Source: Rhyacophila brunnea (taxonomy: Eukaryota > Arthropoda > Insecta > Trichoptera > Rhyacophilidae). Taken from it: a DNA stretch of 64,000 bases. Below, piece by piece: positions 1 to 11,645 of this stretch; position 1 is the stretch's first letter, and the number at the start of each line of letters is the position of its first letter. The stretch is from the NCBI GenBank assembly GCA_022495005.1, contig JAGYXB010001055.1:62001-126000 (forward strand). Reading direction: 5' to 3'. A model generated the notes under the pieces. The model was not told where the DNA came from. It saw only the letters and a list, made by a program, of their open reading frames with translations, and did no database searches. The translations under genes were made by a program, and so were the position numbers.

Positions 1-1062
1 TTGTACATACACATATTTTCTACAAACTCGCCAGATCGTTCAAACTAAGTATTCAAATCATATAACCCAACATCTTATTATAGGGCATGTGGGTCTTTAA
101 GTGAATGGTATGTTGACAATCTTCGTAGTAGATAATAAATAATCGCTAAAGCCCCCTCCCCTCATATCAACCTTACGTGGGACAAGGAAGGGGGTACTAG
201 ATTGGAAAAATAACTTTTGCCTGTTAGTAGTGTTATTATAAAATAACTAAAAATAAAAATAAAATACCTACTGATACTGACCCTTAATCACACACGTCAC
301 TGGTTAGCAATTTAACATTATATAGGTCACTGCGTTACTAGAGCCTATCAAGTAAACCGTTTTCGATACCTACATGCAATATGTAATTAATATTTTAGTT
401 AGTTTAATACTCTGAGAGACTAAATTACTTTTGAATAAATAGGAATAGCTCATGGTTGGTTTAATCATTATGTATTATGTGACATATATCAAACACGAGC
501 TCATTGAATATTTTGAATATAAATTGAGTTATCTGGATGATTATAATTATTTAACAGCTAATAATGTTTATTATAGTGAACGATACATCAGGATAGGATA
601 AGCAGGACATAGTAAGTTTATGTAGTTTTTAAACATTTTCGTTTCACGACGGCACGGCCTTAGTTCACGACGCCCTAAAAAATCTCCACTCGGAATAAAA
701 TTCGGGAGCGATTTTTAGTTTTTGGACTGCCAATAATTATTGAATGTTTCCCTTTTTAAAGCTTTTTTGAATTACTGATTGAAAGACCTATATTACTCTC
801 GAAGAAGAACTTCTTGTTCACGTATTAAAACTGTGAACTAACAATCCCCTCCAGTGCAGCTAATCTCACATCCGTTTTCAAATGAAGAACGCCCCCAAAT
901 TTATCATTTCATTGTACGCTCCCATGGTGTACGGATAATTTACGTAATTTGAAGCTTTTTATAATAAAACTTTGTCTCAAACGATCAGGAGTGATGTAAA
1001 ATTATCATTAGTAAACTTTTAGTTTATTGCGAAGAAGGAAAGTAGTCGCATCTAAACCAAGA
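1..1062. other. AT-rich stretch without recognised feature
   Basis: I see no coding region, RNA gene or repeat shared with the rest of the window. Confidence 0.5.
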
Positions 1063-1440
1063 GATGTCACGGAGACTTGAAGCTTTCGAGATGTGACTGT
1101 ATATACGCATCGTCAAAATTCCTTGGACTGACCGGGTGACAAATTTTGAAGTTCTCAATCGAATGGGGAAGAACCGAGAAGTTCTACGTAGTATCAAAAC
1201 CAGGAAACTGCGGTACCTCGGCCACATTATGAGAAGACAAAAGTACAACATTCCCCAACTTCTCATTCAAGGAAAGATCAATGGTAACCGTAGCAGAGGA
1301 CGGCGCTGCATTTCGTGGCTTAAGAACCTCCGTGAGTGGTACGAGTTCAGCTCCACTGAACTGTTCCGGGTAGCAGATGATAAATCTAAGATCGCCTTCA
1401 TAGCGGCTGACCTCCGCTAGGGGATGGCACAATAATAAGA
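1063..1440 (+). mobile_element. RTE-like LINE 3' end (family A), 5'-truncated
   Basis: The plus strand encodes the C-terminal tail of an endonuclease-reverse transcriptase. It begins SRRLEAFEM, has one stop, then continues KIPWTDRVTNFEVLNRMG, KLRYLGHIMRRQKYN, RGRRCISWLKNLREWY and SSTELFRVADDKSK, ending at AADLR and a stop. The 94-codon open frame from 1136 is part of this. The W-T-D-R-V, Y-L-G-H-I-M-R and G-R-R-x-x-S-W-L blocks are typical of the region after the polymerase domain in insect RTE-like LINEs. The piece ends in ATGGCACAATAATAAG, the same tail as the copies at 17868 and 57386. Polymerase and endonuclease domains are missing, so it is a dead-on-arrival insertion. The exact LINE clade is inferred. 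Confidence 0.8.
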
Positions 1441-2081
1441 ATGGGAACGAAGTTCCAATTTGTACTGCAATATTACAATACGAAATATAAACATATAGGG
1501 TAGATATTGAATCAATAAATGTATTAGCATAAACCATAATATTTTCCCACTAAATCATGCAATATAATATGAGTGCAATGCAGTTTATGATCCTATATTA
1601 CCAAAAGTTGAGAGATCAACATTTTTATACACCTGAAACTGCTAACATAAATAAATGTTGATCTTCAAACTTACAGTTACGTACAGCAGTATATGCCAAT
1701 TCAAAAGTTTAACCCTTGTCTACCGGTATTGATAGAACGTAATTTCTCCAAATAATAATCCTTCCCAAGGCTCCATCGTTATATTCCGAGTAAGTGCTAG
1801 TTTTACATTTTACCAACTATCGTTCTCAAAAGGATTTCTGCTTACTGAAGTGATAAACATACCAAGAACAACAAATAGTCATTCCACAAATATTTTAAGT
1901 TCACTTTTCTGATGAGTTTAACATTTTAAATAATATGTACTTCTGTCTATGTACTTTAGGCATTATTTTATACTTATATCTTTCCGCCAAAAATTGACAG
2001 TTAACATCAAAGTGATTTTATCGCTCCCATACTTACCACAATCTACCCATATTGTGATCACTGATGACCATAATCTTTAAT
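1441..2081. other. AT-rich stretch without recognised feature
   Basis: No gene, repeat or RNA was recognised between the LINE end and the hAT-type MITE. Confidence 0.5.
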
Positions 2082-2089
2082 GTAGGTAG

Positions 2090-2488
2090 CAGTGGCAAAG
2101 GGTGGTAGTAAGCTATTAAGATCCGCCGTAAATAATGCACACTAAACTTTGTCATTGATACGTATTTGTTTTCATTGAAATAAAAATACAATTTACAGAT
2201 GGTGTTGGTTAGTTTTTAAAATTCAATTAAACCCTGCGATACCAATCCATAATAGATAATAGTAAAAAAAATACTCGTCTATCTATAAAATATCCTTAAT
2301 TATGAAATTAAATCTACACAATTTTGGATATTTTATAGACAGAATAATATTTTTTATCTATTATAGTAAAGTTTGTGGACTATTGTAGTCTTAGTTCAAT
2401 AAAAACAAATACTTACGTGTGACTAACAAAGTTTAATGTGCACTATTTATGGCGAATCTTAACAGCCTACCTCCACCCTTTGCTACTG
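2090..2488. mobile_element. hAT-type MITE (family CAGTGGCAAAG), with target duplication
   Basis: The element starts CAGTGGCAAAGGGTGG and ends in its inverted form CCACCCTTTGCTACTG. Similarity between the two arms continues for about 90 bp (TTAAGATyCGCC, then TGCACA, then AACTTTGT). It is flanked by a perfect 8-bp direct repeat GTAGGTAG at 2082-2089 and 2489-2496. An 8-bp duplication and CAGTGGC-type ends are the hAT superfamily signature. The interior is AT-rich with a second inverted repeat and no coding sequence, so it is non-autonomous. A diverged relative lies at 46398-46906. Confidence 0.85.
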
Positions 2489-2496
2489 GTAGGTAG

Positions 2497-4300
2497 ATAT
2501 GTAAATTATCATCAATATCTACTACTAGATATATTATTGCCTACATCTTACACTCTTCTTGGGATTTATTTTTGTTACCACACTTAAAAAAATTAATAAT
2601 CCGTTCCTTAAAAACGTTTATAAAAGTTAAAAAAAAACGAATAGTCAAAATCAAATAATGATGAATGTCTGATTTAGACCATTCATAGTGGTTTGTAATT
2701 TAAATTTCATGTTTTTTTATTCATTGAATAATTCGTAATTTTATATTTTATTTTGTCCCTGTTGGGAAAACATATGTAACGGAAGTCTACTCATACTCCC
2801 CAAATCACGGGGCGTGCGATTTCTGCCTATTACCCGCCTGGTTCCTAATGTTCAAATCATATCCGCATTGTACATTAAACCTGCGACTTCCTACTGAAAC
2901 CATCAAAATCTGGGGAGAGCTTGAAACATTAATGGAAGGTGATTTAAAAAAATAATACCAACTAGAGGTTGTGGTTGACAAATCCATCTCTACAATTCAC
3001 GAGTATTAATCAGAAAAGGCCAACCACGAATCTCGTGAAATTAATTTTCTTAAAATTCGAGAATTTTCTTTTCTCGAGGATTCATCAATGTTATTCTTAA
3101 TAAATCGAGAAACTGATACTAGAATAAGCTGTCGACAGCAACCGGAATTTAAAAAAATCCCCGGTAAAAAAAGTTTTTTAAAAAGCAAAAAATACTGTCA
3201 ACCTTGATTGTAAACGGAATTTGTTAAGAGCGTACATAAGTGAAACGGCAAATCATTTTCAACTGTATGTAGAACGAAATTACGGCCGCGATGTCATGTC
3301 GGATCAAAATATTCTTAAATTGTGTAAAAATGACTAAAAAACTTTACGTATGTACTTAAAAAAGAAAACATGTCAATGAATATACTATTATTATTACGAA
3401 TATAATAATAAACATAACATAAAAAGGACGCATGTTGAACTTTTATGACAAACTATATTTCATTCGGCTTCCGTCATTTGCACCCGCGACCCGCATTCCG
3501 CGCATCGCCTAGTCACGATCTTTTTAGACCATGCCTCAGCTGATGACTCTAGCCTAATATACTCGATGAAATTTGACCGGAAGAGCTAAATTTTTCTATT
3601 GGATCCTGTAACTATATTGGTAGGTGACTACGCAGAACAAATAATATAATATCTTCCACTAACTACACCTATTATTTCCGAAAAAAATTATAATGTTAAA
3701 ATATCCTCAAACAATATAAGGGATGAGAATTCAGATTGATAGTCCATTTTTATCATCATGACATTCTTTGCCATATTATTTTATTATGCATTGTACAAAA
3801 AATATTTCCTTATCTACACTTCTGCGTTATTTACAATGTCGTCCCACAAGGCTTCGAGTTGCAACTCTTATTCTGAATACCAATACATGGTGACACGCTT
3901 TTAACGGTACTACTGATAAAAAATATATATATCGCGATAGAAAACCAGCGTAGCCACATTTCCCTACTCGTAAAATTTTACGATGTTTTCACAACCCTTC
4001 AATTTGCGTAGACTTCTCATAACAATGTGTGAAATATGCCTTCATAAAAAATATACACCTTACATTGCACTGGGTAATATTTTTAATACTATTTATTGGG
4101 AACCTCGGTGTGATTTTTCCAGAATACAATTACAAAGTATGACCATTGTTAAAAAATATTTTCTCGTGTCGGGCTTCGATATTGTGACAATACCGAAATT
4201 AGATATACATCCTTAAATAAAAAAAGATTAAAGTATTACATATTTTTATTTTTAAGATTAAACGGTGTAGGTCTTTTAAAATTTAAATTAAATACATTAA
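2497..4300. other. AT-rich stretch without recognised gene
   Basis: Only short open frames are present (for example 77 codons at 3983-4216), and none has a recognisable motif. A small block at 3480-3560 is richer in GC than its surroundings. I see no repeat shared with other parts of the window. Confidence 0.5.
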
Positions 4301-4302
4301 TA

Positions 4303-5580
4303 CCGGTAGTCCCAGAAGTACCCGACCTGACGTATAGATAGCAGTTTTTGTTTGAAAATAATAATTATGATATAAAGTACCAACTTTATAAGGCATAAGT
4401 TTGAAGTTTGAGGACGCTACGTTGTTCAGTAAATATTTGTCAGCCATCAACAGTGAACGCTCTCAGTGAATTTGTAAACATGGAAAAAATTGGTCATAGT
4501 TATGTGATACAATACTTTCATTTGAAAGGCTTCAGTCTAAATAATATCAAAACGGCGCTAGATTGTACTCTTAGGGTGTCTCCTCCTTTGTTTACAACAG
4601 TAACATATTGGGTGGCTGAGTTTAAACGAGCTCGGACGAGCTGCTAAGACAAACATCGCAGTGGTCGACCAAATGAGGTGACCACGCCAGAAATGGTGAC
4701 GAAAATCCACAAAATGGTATTGGATGAACGTCGACTGAAATTGCGCGAGCTAGAAGACGTGGTAGGCATTTTAAAAAGTGCTGTACATCACATATTGACT
4801 GAAAATTTGGACATGAGAAAGCTGTGCGCAATATGCGTGCCGCGATACTCACAATGGAACAAAAACGGTATCGTGAGGATGTTTCAATGTGTGTTTGGCG
4901 AAGTTTCACAGCAATAAAGCAGAGTTTTTGCGTATATTCATAAACATGCATGAAACATGAGTTCATCACTTTACACCTGAAATGAAATAACAGTCAAAAC
5001 AATCGACTGAAAAGGGAGAATCGGCTCCAAAGAAGGCGAAGACAGTTCCATCTGCAGGCAAGGTCATGGCGTCAGTTTTTTGGGATGCGCGTAGGGTAAT
5101 TTTCATTGATTATCTTCAGAAAGAAAAATCAATCAACGGCGTGTATTATGCAAACTTATTGCAGCGTTTGAGTGATGAAATCAAGAAAAAACAACCTCAT
5201 TTGATGAAAAAGAAAGTTTTGTTTCATCAGGACAATTCATCAGTTTACACATCCGTTATCTCGGTGGCCAAAATCAATGAGTTAAAGTTCGAATTGCTTC
5301 CTCACGCACCCTATTTGCCAGATTTAACCCCTTCGGTTTATTTTCTGTTTCCAAACTTGAAAAAATGGCTCGATGGTAAAAGATTTGGCAACAATGAAGA
5401 GGTGGAGTCTGCGGTTGATGGCTATTTTGAAGAGCTCGACGATTTTTACTATAAATAGGGTATCGAAGCTATTGAACATCGCTGGGACCTAAAAGGAGAC
5501 TACGTAAAGAAATAAAAATATTTTTTCCCAAATTTTTTGTGTTTTCTTTGTTAGGTCGGGTACTTCTGGGACTACCCTCG
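4303..5580 (+). mobile_element. mariner-like DNA transposon, full length but inactive
   Basis: The inverted ends share GGTAGTCCCAGAAGTACC, followed on both sides by CGACCT. TA dinucleotides flank the element at 4301-4302 and 5581-5582. The right end reads CGAGGGTAGTC on the inner strand, whereas the left reads CCGGTAGTC, so the left tip has lost about two bases. The length of 1278 bp is standard for mariner. Between the ends lies a broken transposase gene. The TIR sequence differs from that of the mariner at 44750, so the two belong to different lineages. Confidence 0.95.
4480..5515 (+). pseudogene. mariner transposase pseudogene
   Basis: The start at 4480 (MEKIGHSYVIQYFHLKG) matches the usual mariner N-terminus. 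A helix-turn-helix region follows (VTTPEMVTKIHKMVLDERR) and then the C-terminal half from MASVFWDARRVIFIDYLQK. The second catalytic aspartate survives in FHQDNSSVYTS and the third in YLPDLTPS. The first, normally in VDETW, is changed: the codon at 4949-4951 reads histidine and the next tryptophan codon is TGA (4958-4960). More frameshifts and stops lie between about 4640 and 5060, while the last 130 codons remain open to an in-frame TAG at 5456. The reading frame ends at GDYVKK, 5515. The D-to-H change alone should abolish DD34D catalysis. Confidence 0.92.
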
Positions 5581-5894
5581 TATTATGAATTATTCAAAAA
5601 TATTTCCACTGCATTAGATAAAACTTAAACTAAGTTTAAATTATAAACATAAGTACCATACAATATTTTTATAGAAAGATATTATCCTTTAACAAATTCA
5701 AATAATAAAGGCTTTTTTATTTTATAAGCTTCAATTTAACTTTAAATAACATAATAATATAAACTTGCATATACTTTAATGTTTTTAGATACGTATTGAT
5801 TAACTCAATTACCAATAAATTGTCTCAACGTGAAAGCTTTGTTTGTTTCCGCTATTTAACCTGTGTTTGTTACAGCATTTATTTTAAAGAACTG

Positions 5895-6480
5895 TAGTCA
5901 ACAGTAATATGACAGAACCAGCAAAGTAAATGGAGTACCCTTAGGTTGAACTCTGGAAAACAATTGGGATCATACCACTGAACTGAAATGCTGTGTCGAG
6001 AAGGCCATAGATACTTTTGGTACACGACTGAGTAAAATAATATGGCGCCACAACCTAAGCCTGCGACTCAGAATAAGACACGTAAGATGTTAATATATCT
6101 TTTCGATCCTACTATACGGAACTTTTTGAAACTGAACTGACTTTTGATTCTGAAATATGGAAGTATAGAACCATACTCTGTATCAGCTAGAAAGATAAAG
6201 TTACGAATGTCGATGTAGAAAAGATCAAAGAAATAATTAGAGAAATAAACACAGAAATAAAATCATGTGACATCTCGAAAGATATCGACTTCTGTATTTG
6301 ATTGTTCAAGGTAAGATCTCCGGTAAGCAAGGCCTTAGCAGAAGAAGAATGTCCTGGTTCAATAATCACAAACACGTCTTGTTTGAACTCAGCACTCCAT
6401 CTGTATTTAGAGCAGTGACAGCAAAGAAGAGAAATCATCGCCAATTCCGATAACGGATACGGATATGGCACGGAAAGACT
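5895..6480 (+). mobile_element. Old RTE-like LINE fragment (family A relative)
   Basis: Several frames together give a decayed reverse transcriptase C-terminus. The pieces are RLSKIIWRHNLSLRLRIRHVRC and YIFSILLYG near 6030-6120, then LIVQGKISGKQGLSRRRMSW and FRAVTAKKRNH near 6300-6450. These match in order the IKGK/IQGKI, GRRxxSWL and FRVADDK blocks of the family A copies at 1063 and 57386. Many stops and frameshifts show greater age. The copy ends near ATGGCACGGAAAG, and a similar tail (ATGGCACAGAAAGAAG) recurs at about 6613-6630. Confidence 0.7.
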
Positions 6481-7027
6481 ATTATTGACATAACAGTAGA
6501 GATACTAAAAATCTACTAGCAATTTCTATTCAATGTAATACTGTATATAATCTTATTCATAGTCTATTCATATCTATCTTGAGCATCATCAAACATAAAA
6601 AAGATAATAGACATGGCACAGAAAGAAGAACGGTCAAAAATGGTTATCGTCAGGTAAGATGGTGCTTCGCATGATAATAATATTATGTAATTGTAATGTA
6701 ACGATATTAATCACATACGAGCTGACGACGAAATTGTTCACCATATTACAGTCGTCATTTACATTAGATTTATATATTCTTTAAAATATAATATAATTTA
6801 TTGGTAGATTTCACATACAGGTAGTGTAATTCAATTACAACGGTCATACATAAAGTAAATATATAGTATATATACAGCTAATCACGCTCAAGCCTCGGAG
6901 TGGGTATAGGGCAAGAACAAATTTACACACGCCTCAACCAGGAATGGTTTGACATGGAGCAGATGTGAGGGGTATTTGTCAAAAAGTATCAAAATAAGTA
7001 CATACATTCAATCTAAGTATAAAATAA
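6481..7027. other. AT-rich stretch with an extra LINE-tail-like motif
   Basis: Apart from the ATGGCACAGAAAGAAG motif near 6613, which resembles the family A LINE tail, nothing is recognised. Confidence 0.4.
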
Positions 7028-7466
7028 TTACAAGATAAAAAGAACTTTTTATATACCACATTTTTAAATTTTCTGTTGAATCAAATAAACTTGACAATTC
7101 TATGTATTAATAAATAAAGAATACTAAAATGTCATTTTGACATTTCATATTGATTTCCATAATAACGCACGTATATATTAATAATTTAGTTGCTAGGACA
7201 CCCACTTAGCAACCGATAATAGTGAGTAGTAAATATTACTTTTAACGAATTTTTTTTCCGAAACATACAAAACAGAATTAACTGAAAATGAATTCAATTC
7301 TACTTTAAGATGACTAAAAGTATTAAAAGAATGCATTGACATCGTGTTCTGATATATTCTAAAAGTTTCATATGTTTAGCTAGTCGGGAAAATCAATTGC
7401 AAGATTTGTACTGGATAAGCAACCACCGGACAAACAAGAATACGAGCTAAGAAAAACGTGGTAAAA
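7028..7466 (+). repeat. Unclassified dispersed repeat, copy A
   Basis: This is one of three copies (others at 23449-23886 plus and 33225-33630 minus) of about 439 bp. Shared landmarks are TTACAAGATAAAAAGAAC at one end, GATTTCCATARTAACGCACG and TTGCTAGGA in the middle, and CGAGCTAAGAAAAACRTTG at the other end. A small stem TTGCTAGG...CCTAGCAAC is clear in copies B and C and weakened here. I see no terminal inverted repeats, poly-A tail or coding region, so I cannot assign a class. Confidence 0.8.
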
Positions 7467-8611
7467 TATTGTTTAGTACTTAATTTATTATACTTTTATT
7501 AAACAATTTCAACACACTATGTTTCTTATTTTTTTCTCCTTCACATTCATAGGTCTAGTTGCTTGGATCATAGCTGTTGCGGCATCGTATCATAAAACAA
7601 ATTGACATGATAGTTTAGATTTTTGGATAGGCACTTTTTTACTATGTTAAATAAAATTTACCCTAATATAAAAATGGTTACAGCTTTGAAAAGCTTTTTC
7701 TATAGGAATTCGCAGAAATAACGCATGATTAAAATTTATGACTCCCCACCCGAAAACCGCATAAAAATTTGTTGTTGGAAGCAACATTCCATTTTTTCAT
7801 TTTGTGTTAATATTTCCTTGTAAAATTATCAGTAACCATTTTAATAATTTAATCGTAATGCAAGAATGCAACTAATGGTCTCTTTCTATTGACATTGTTA
7901 TTAGACTATATGATAAATGTAAATCAGGTGAATGAAAAACAAACCATCTCCATTCCAGCGCAACAATTCGGTAAATATCAATATTGGCTAAAACTTGAAA
8001 GTTGAAGACTACAATTTCAATTACAAATTTCAGTTTCCTACCTCGGAGGTTCATCGCGCCTATACATATTTTATAAAACCTGACTAACCTATAAGACATA
8101 TACATTAGAATCATCAATAACATAATCCGAACTTAAAAATCACTAAGTTGCATTTACTCCCACGCATTTATTCAAACTAGATAAAAATAATCGTACTTCA
8201 GACAGAATTTAGAATTACAATTCTAAATCAAGAATTGTAACAAAGTAATATACGTAGATAATGGAAACATTCTTCAATAATAAATCAGTGTTTCATACGT
8301 TAGTCGAATATTTCTCAACCTGCGATATCATTTCATTGTGATCGTCGCCCATTGTCATATTCGTGCTCTGTGCGATCGACCGGTGACCACTTGAACCAAA
8401 AACGATAAGCTCGCTATTAATAGTATGGATCCTGAGCATGGTGATGGCAATTTTTGGAGCTACACACTTTAGTAACATAATATTATATGCCTAAATCCTT
8501 CCAACTTTGTTGCAAGCGCTTACCGCTGTCTTGCAAATGAACAATTTAACGTCGACGCTGTGCGTCGCAGTACGTTTCATCTTTACATCAAAAAACATAT
8601 TATCTATATAA
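7467..8611. other. AT-rich stretch without recognised gene
   Basis: No repeat or coding motif was recognised. Short open frames near 7872-8123 and 8293-8478 have no family features. Confidence 0.5.
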
Positions 8612-8619
8612 TGTGTGAC

Positions 8620-9308
8620 TAGAGAATCCAATCCCGAGCCAAAATTCTGTTCCTGGGATTTCGGGATTACAATTTGACAATCCCGGGATTGGCATTTTTT
8701 CCATTGTTAATATAAAATTTTTATATTTACAAATAACATTGATAAAATCGGTCAAAAATAAATCTAGTATAATTTATACTATTTAAGACATTTATTGTTA
8801 ATATTGTATATCTACGTTCAATATTGGAAATACATAAGTTTAATGGAGTAAATAATATTGTAATATAAATATTAATGTGAATTTAATATGAGTTTGCTGT
8901 TTCTGATAGTAAAGACTTAATGAATGGGTTAGCGAGATTTAAAATAGTAAAGCAAATCATGGTGTACGTATGGCCTTTCCGCTTCATAAATCTAATTAGT
9001 CAGCCAAATATGAAACTGCCGTAAAGCGTATGAAATCATGGTGGAATTACTTTGTTGATAGTGCGAAGCATTGTTTTTCCAATCTTTCTCATTTTTATTA
9101 ATTTATGTGAAAAAATAAAATGAATCGGCAACTTACACATCGGCAACTTCATTCAAACTCAGTTTATTTCTAATTTAGGTATTTGTTATTAAAAGTATTT
9201 TTTCTGTTATATTTTATTTTCCATAAAAATTGATAAAAAAAATCATTTATCAATCCTGGGATTCATAGGTATCGAAAATAGCTCGAAATCCCTGGATTGG
9301 AATCCTTA
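8620..9308. mobile_element. hAT-type MITE (family TAGGGAATCC), copy 1
   Basis: A perfect 8-bp target duplication TGTGTGAC lies at 8612-8619 and 9309-9316. The inverted ends are TAGAGAATCCAATCC and its imperfect complement GGATTGGAATCCTTA. Just inside each end is a CCCGGGATT-type motif. The interior contains TGAATGGGTTAGCGAG and TAATTAGTCAGCCAAAT, both shared with copies at 28138 and 58467. No transposase is encoded. An 8-bp duplication with TAGRG ends indicates hAT. Confidence 0.88.
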
Positions 9309-9316
9309 TGTGTGAC

Positions 9317-10084
9317 TGACTAAAACGATTTTTGGTGACATGGAAAACAATCAATCAATGTTTTTTTTTAATGCGAAGGTTTTGTGAGGAGACAGATCTC
9401 TATCAATATCTATCACAATGTTAAAATAACACACGGCTCCATATTTGTACAGTAAAGTTGTTTTCGCTGATGTTCTAAAATAATTACAATTTAATGATGA
9501 ACAATCTATATTTCACCCGAACGAACATGTGTAAAAGCCGTAAATATTAATGGCTAATTTATATACACATTAGCAGAGCTTTACTTGAAGCAATTAACTG
9601 TCTAGTAACGTAGATAGGTCTGTATATATTATTATGATGACTAAAGTTATGACGTATATATTTGTCACAATACCATCATTGTAATAGTATGTTATTAAGG
9701 ATTTTAATACGTACTGCTTTTGAGTAGATATTACAAAATTAAATAAGTGGGTAATTAAATATTACATTATATTGAATAATACATATTATAAACTTAATAC
9801 GTTCACAATAGTTCTAGAAAAAACAGAAGTAAATAGCTAACAGCATCAACAATATGTTAATAAAAAGTAGCGTAATAACAATTATTGTAAATACAGAAAT
9901 CAAAAAAAAAAAAAAAAACATCCATCTTTTTTTAAGAGATTCAGCATAATAATATAAATTGTGTTTATCATTTGGTATTTACCACATATTAAAAAAATAC
10001 GACACGTGCTTCGCTCACATTGTGAACTTAGCCAAGTATGAGTACCGAAATTTACGTTGTAATTTAATGCTATCATCATAACTC
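9317..10084. other. AT-rich stretch with an A18 run
   Basis: A run of 18 A lies at 9902-9919. It could be a relic retroposon tail, but no retroposon body is recognisable on either side. Nothing else is seen. Confidence 0.45.
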
Positions 10085-10290
10085 TCTTGGCCTCCTTCAA
10101 AAACTTCCTTCATCCTGGACGATCCAGCGGCGACACTATACAGTTGCTTTGCCCGAGCATAAATCTTCCATGGTGCAGTCCAGCCATCTCAATTTCGGCC
10201 GTACAGGTCTTCTGTTGTCTTCAGGAGTTGCGTACATAGCCCGCCTCGCCGACATTCTACGCACGTGGTCGGTCCAGCGCAGTCTCTGCA
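10085..10290 (-). mobile_element. RTE-like LINE fragment (family D), minus strand
   Basis: The minus strand reads QRLRWTDHVRRMSARRAMYA, then NRRPVRPKLRWLDCTMED, then a decayed tail. The R-L-R-W-x-x-H-V-x-R-M and G-R-P-K-x-R-W-x-D blocks are the common C-terminal signature of insect endonuclease-reverse transcriptases. The block is more GC-rich than its surroundings. A related fragment lies at 60815-60990 and a possible plus-strand relative at 13829. Polymerase and 5' parts are absent. Confidence 0.75.
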
Positions 10291-10525
10291 TTAACATTTA
10301 ATGCTATATTTACTGTTAATACTGTGTGGTGGGGAGCAGAAAAGAGCTATGTAATGTGAGAAAAAAATATATGGTAAAATCCCAATTTTTAAGAAGAGGG
10401 TATGACACTGTGTGGGAAAAACATGTGTTGTCAAAGATTTTCCATGCACGGCGAATGGTGGGTGAAAGTGATAAACAAATTTTAAACTAAGCTAACCCTG
10501 TTTTAAGATTTTCTAAAACAACGTT

Positions 10526-10612
10526 GACCTAAAGTCTAAACTCACCTCACGCAAATGGGGAATATCAATTTCCAATGCGATATTGGTTTCCTAATTGGTA
10601 TTACTCAAAGTA
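10526..10612 (-). mobile_element. Short Jockey/CR1-like LINE fragment
   Basis: The words ACTCACCTCACGCAAATG, AATATCAA and CCTAATTGGTATTACTC match in order the minus-strand LINE at 61160-61615 (ACTCACCTCACACAAGTG, ATATCAACA, CCCAATTGGCATTACC). The fragment is very short and diverged. Confidence 0.5.
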
Positions 10613-11547
10613 TGTGTACATTTTAATAATCTTAAATAATTAAGTAGCGAACATGCATTTGCGCGGACAAATATATTATGAGTAACAAATGACATAAAAT
10701 ACGTAACGTTATTATAATTCTACTTAAACTTAACCTATAACTAGATCCAGAAAAAAAAACAAATAATTTATTTAAAAAAAATACACTAATCTCATTCGTG
10801 CTATCAAATAACAATAAAAGGGTCATTGGTGATTACAGTAGTTTTGGCCTACAAGCCCATCATCAATAAACAACAAATCATTCTAAAGATGGGTCCTGTC
10901 AATATCAATAACAGAAAATTGTTAAATTAGCAAAAATAAAGTTTGAAAACAATTTTAATATTGTATTTACCTATCAATAATTTTAGTTTATTACAGAAAA
11001 TAATTTGCTTATCGTGCGATTATTTTAATAGGCAAAGAATCCTTGTCTGACTGAACTACGTATATGCACCAGCCGCGCACACAGAAAATGGTACGGGAGG
11101 TCCCATTTCGAAGATTTATGAAAGAATATTATTGATTTTGAAGGCGGCGATAGAGGGCGGGGATGGTTAATAAAATTTATGAAGTGCTACTGACTTCCGT
11201 ATTTACTTCGCCTACTATGTATAGCGTCTGCCGCGGACCTTACCTCCCCCCATTTTTCCGGGTAAATTCTACATACACAGACTCTCCTCACTTTCAATCT
11301 AACAATAAACACCTGGTATGCAGTTACAACATTACTAAGCGTGCTTGGCTATAAGTTATTGCATTCCAGTTATTTTTTAATACGCGTGGCCAACTAAACG
11401 GTCATAATGGTGTCCGTTTGTGTCGCCTGTAGTTATTTTAGACATACCGTTTCAGAAAGTAAAAATAAACATTAGATACCTCAGATGGTTGTCCTAATGC
11501 ATGAGTATCTACTACGGGTCTTTCACTAACTGTGTGTCGTAAAGTGC
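10613..11547. other. Stretch without recognised feature
   Basis: The 63-codon open frame at 11163-11354 has no recognisable motif, and no repeat was matched. Confidence 0.45.
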
Positions 11548-11645
11548 CGAGAGGAGTGGGACCAATCCGTTGAAGAGGCTGTTAAAAGCTGCAAAAGACA
11601 AAACATCCGGGTTACGATCCTCAGTCATGAAGCGCTGACAAAGGA
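11548..11645 (+). mobile_element. LINE tail related to family B
   Basis: The plus strand reads CREEWDQSVEEAVKSCKR, resembling the D-R-E-x-W block near the LINE C-terminus. It is followed by TTACGATCCTCAGTCATGA and an AAGGAACAAGAA tail. The family B copy at 56665 ends with the matching words TCACGATCCTCAGCCATGA and ACCAAGAAGA. The fragment is short, so the call is tentative. Confidence 0.45.

Noticed and set aside
1184..1537. A 117-codon minus-strand open frame
   Set aside because: It is the antisense shadow of the RTE-like LINE end at 1063-1440.
3983..4216. A 77-codon open frame just before the mariner
   Set aside because: It has no recognisable domain, unremarkable length for AT-rich DNA and no supporting context.
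4622..4969. A 115-codon minus-strand open frame
   Set aside because: It lies antisense within the mariner transposase pseudogene.
9902..9919. Poly-A tail of a processed retrocopy
   Set aside because: No upstream body or flanking duplication could be recognised, and it may be a simple homopolymer.
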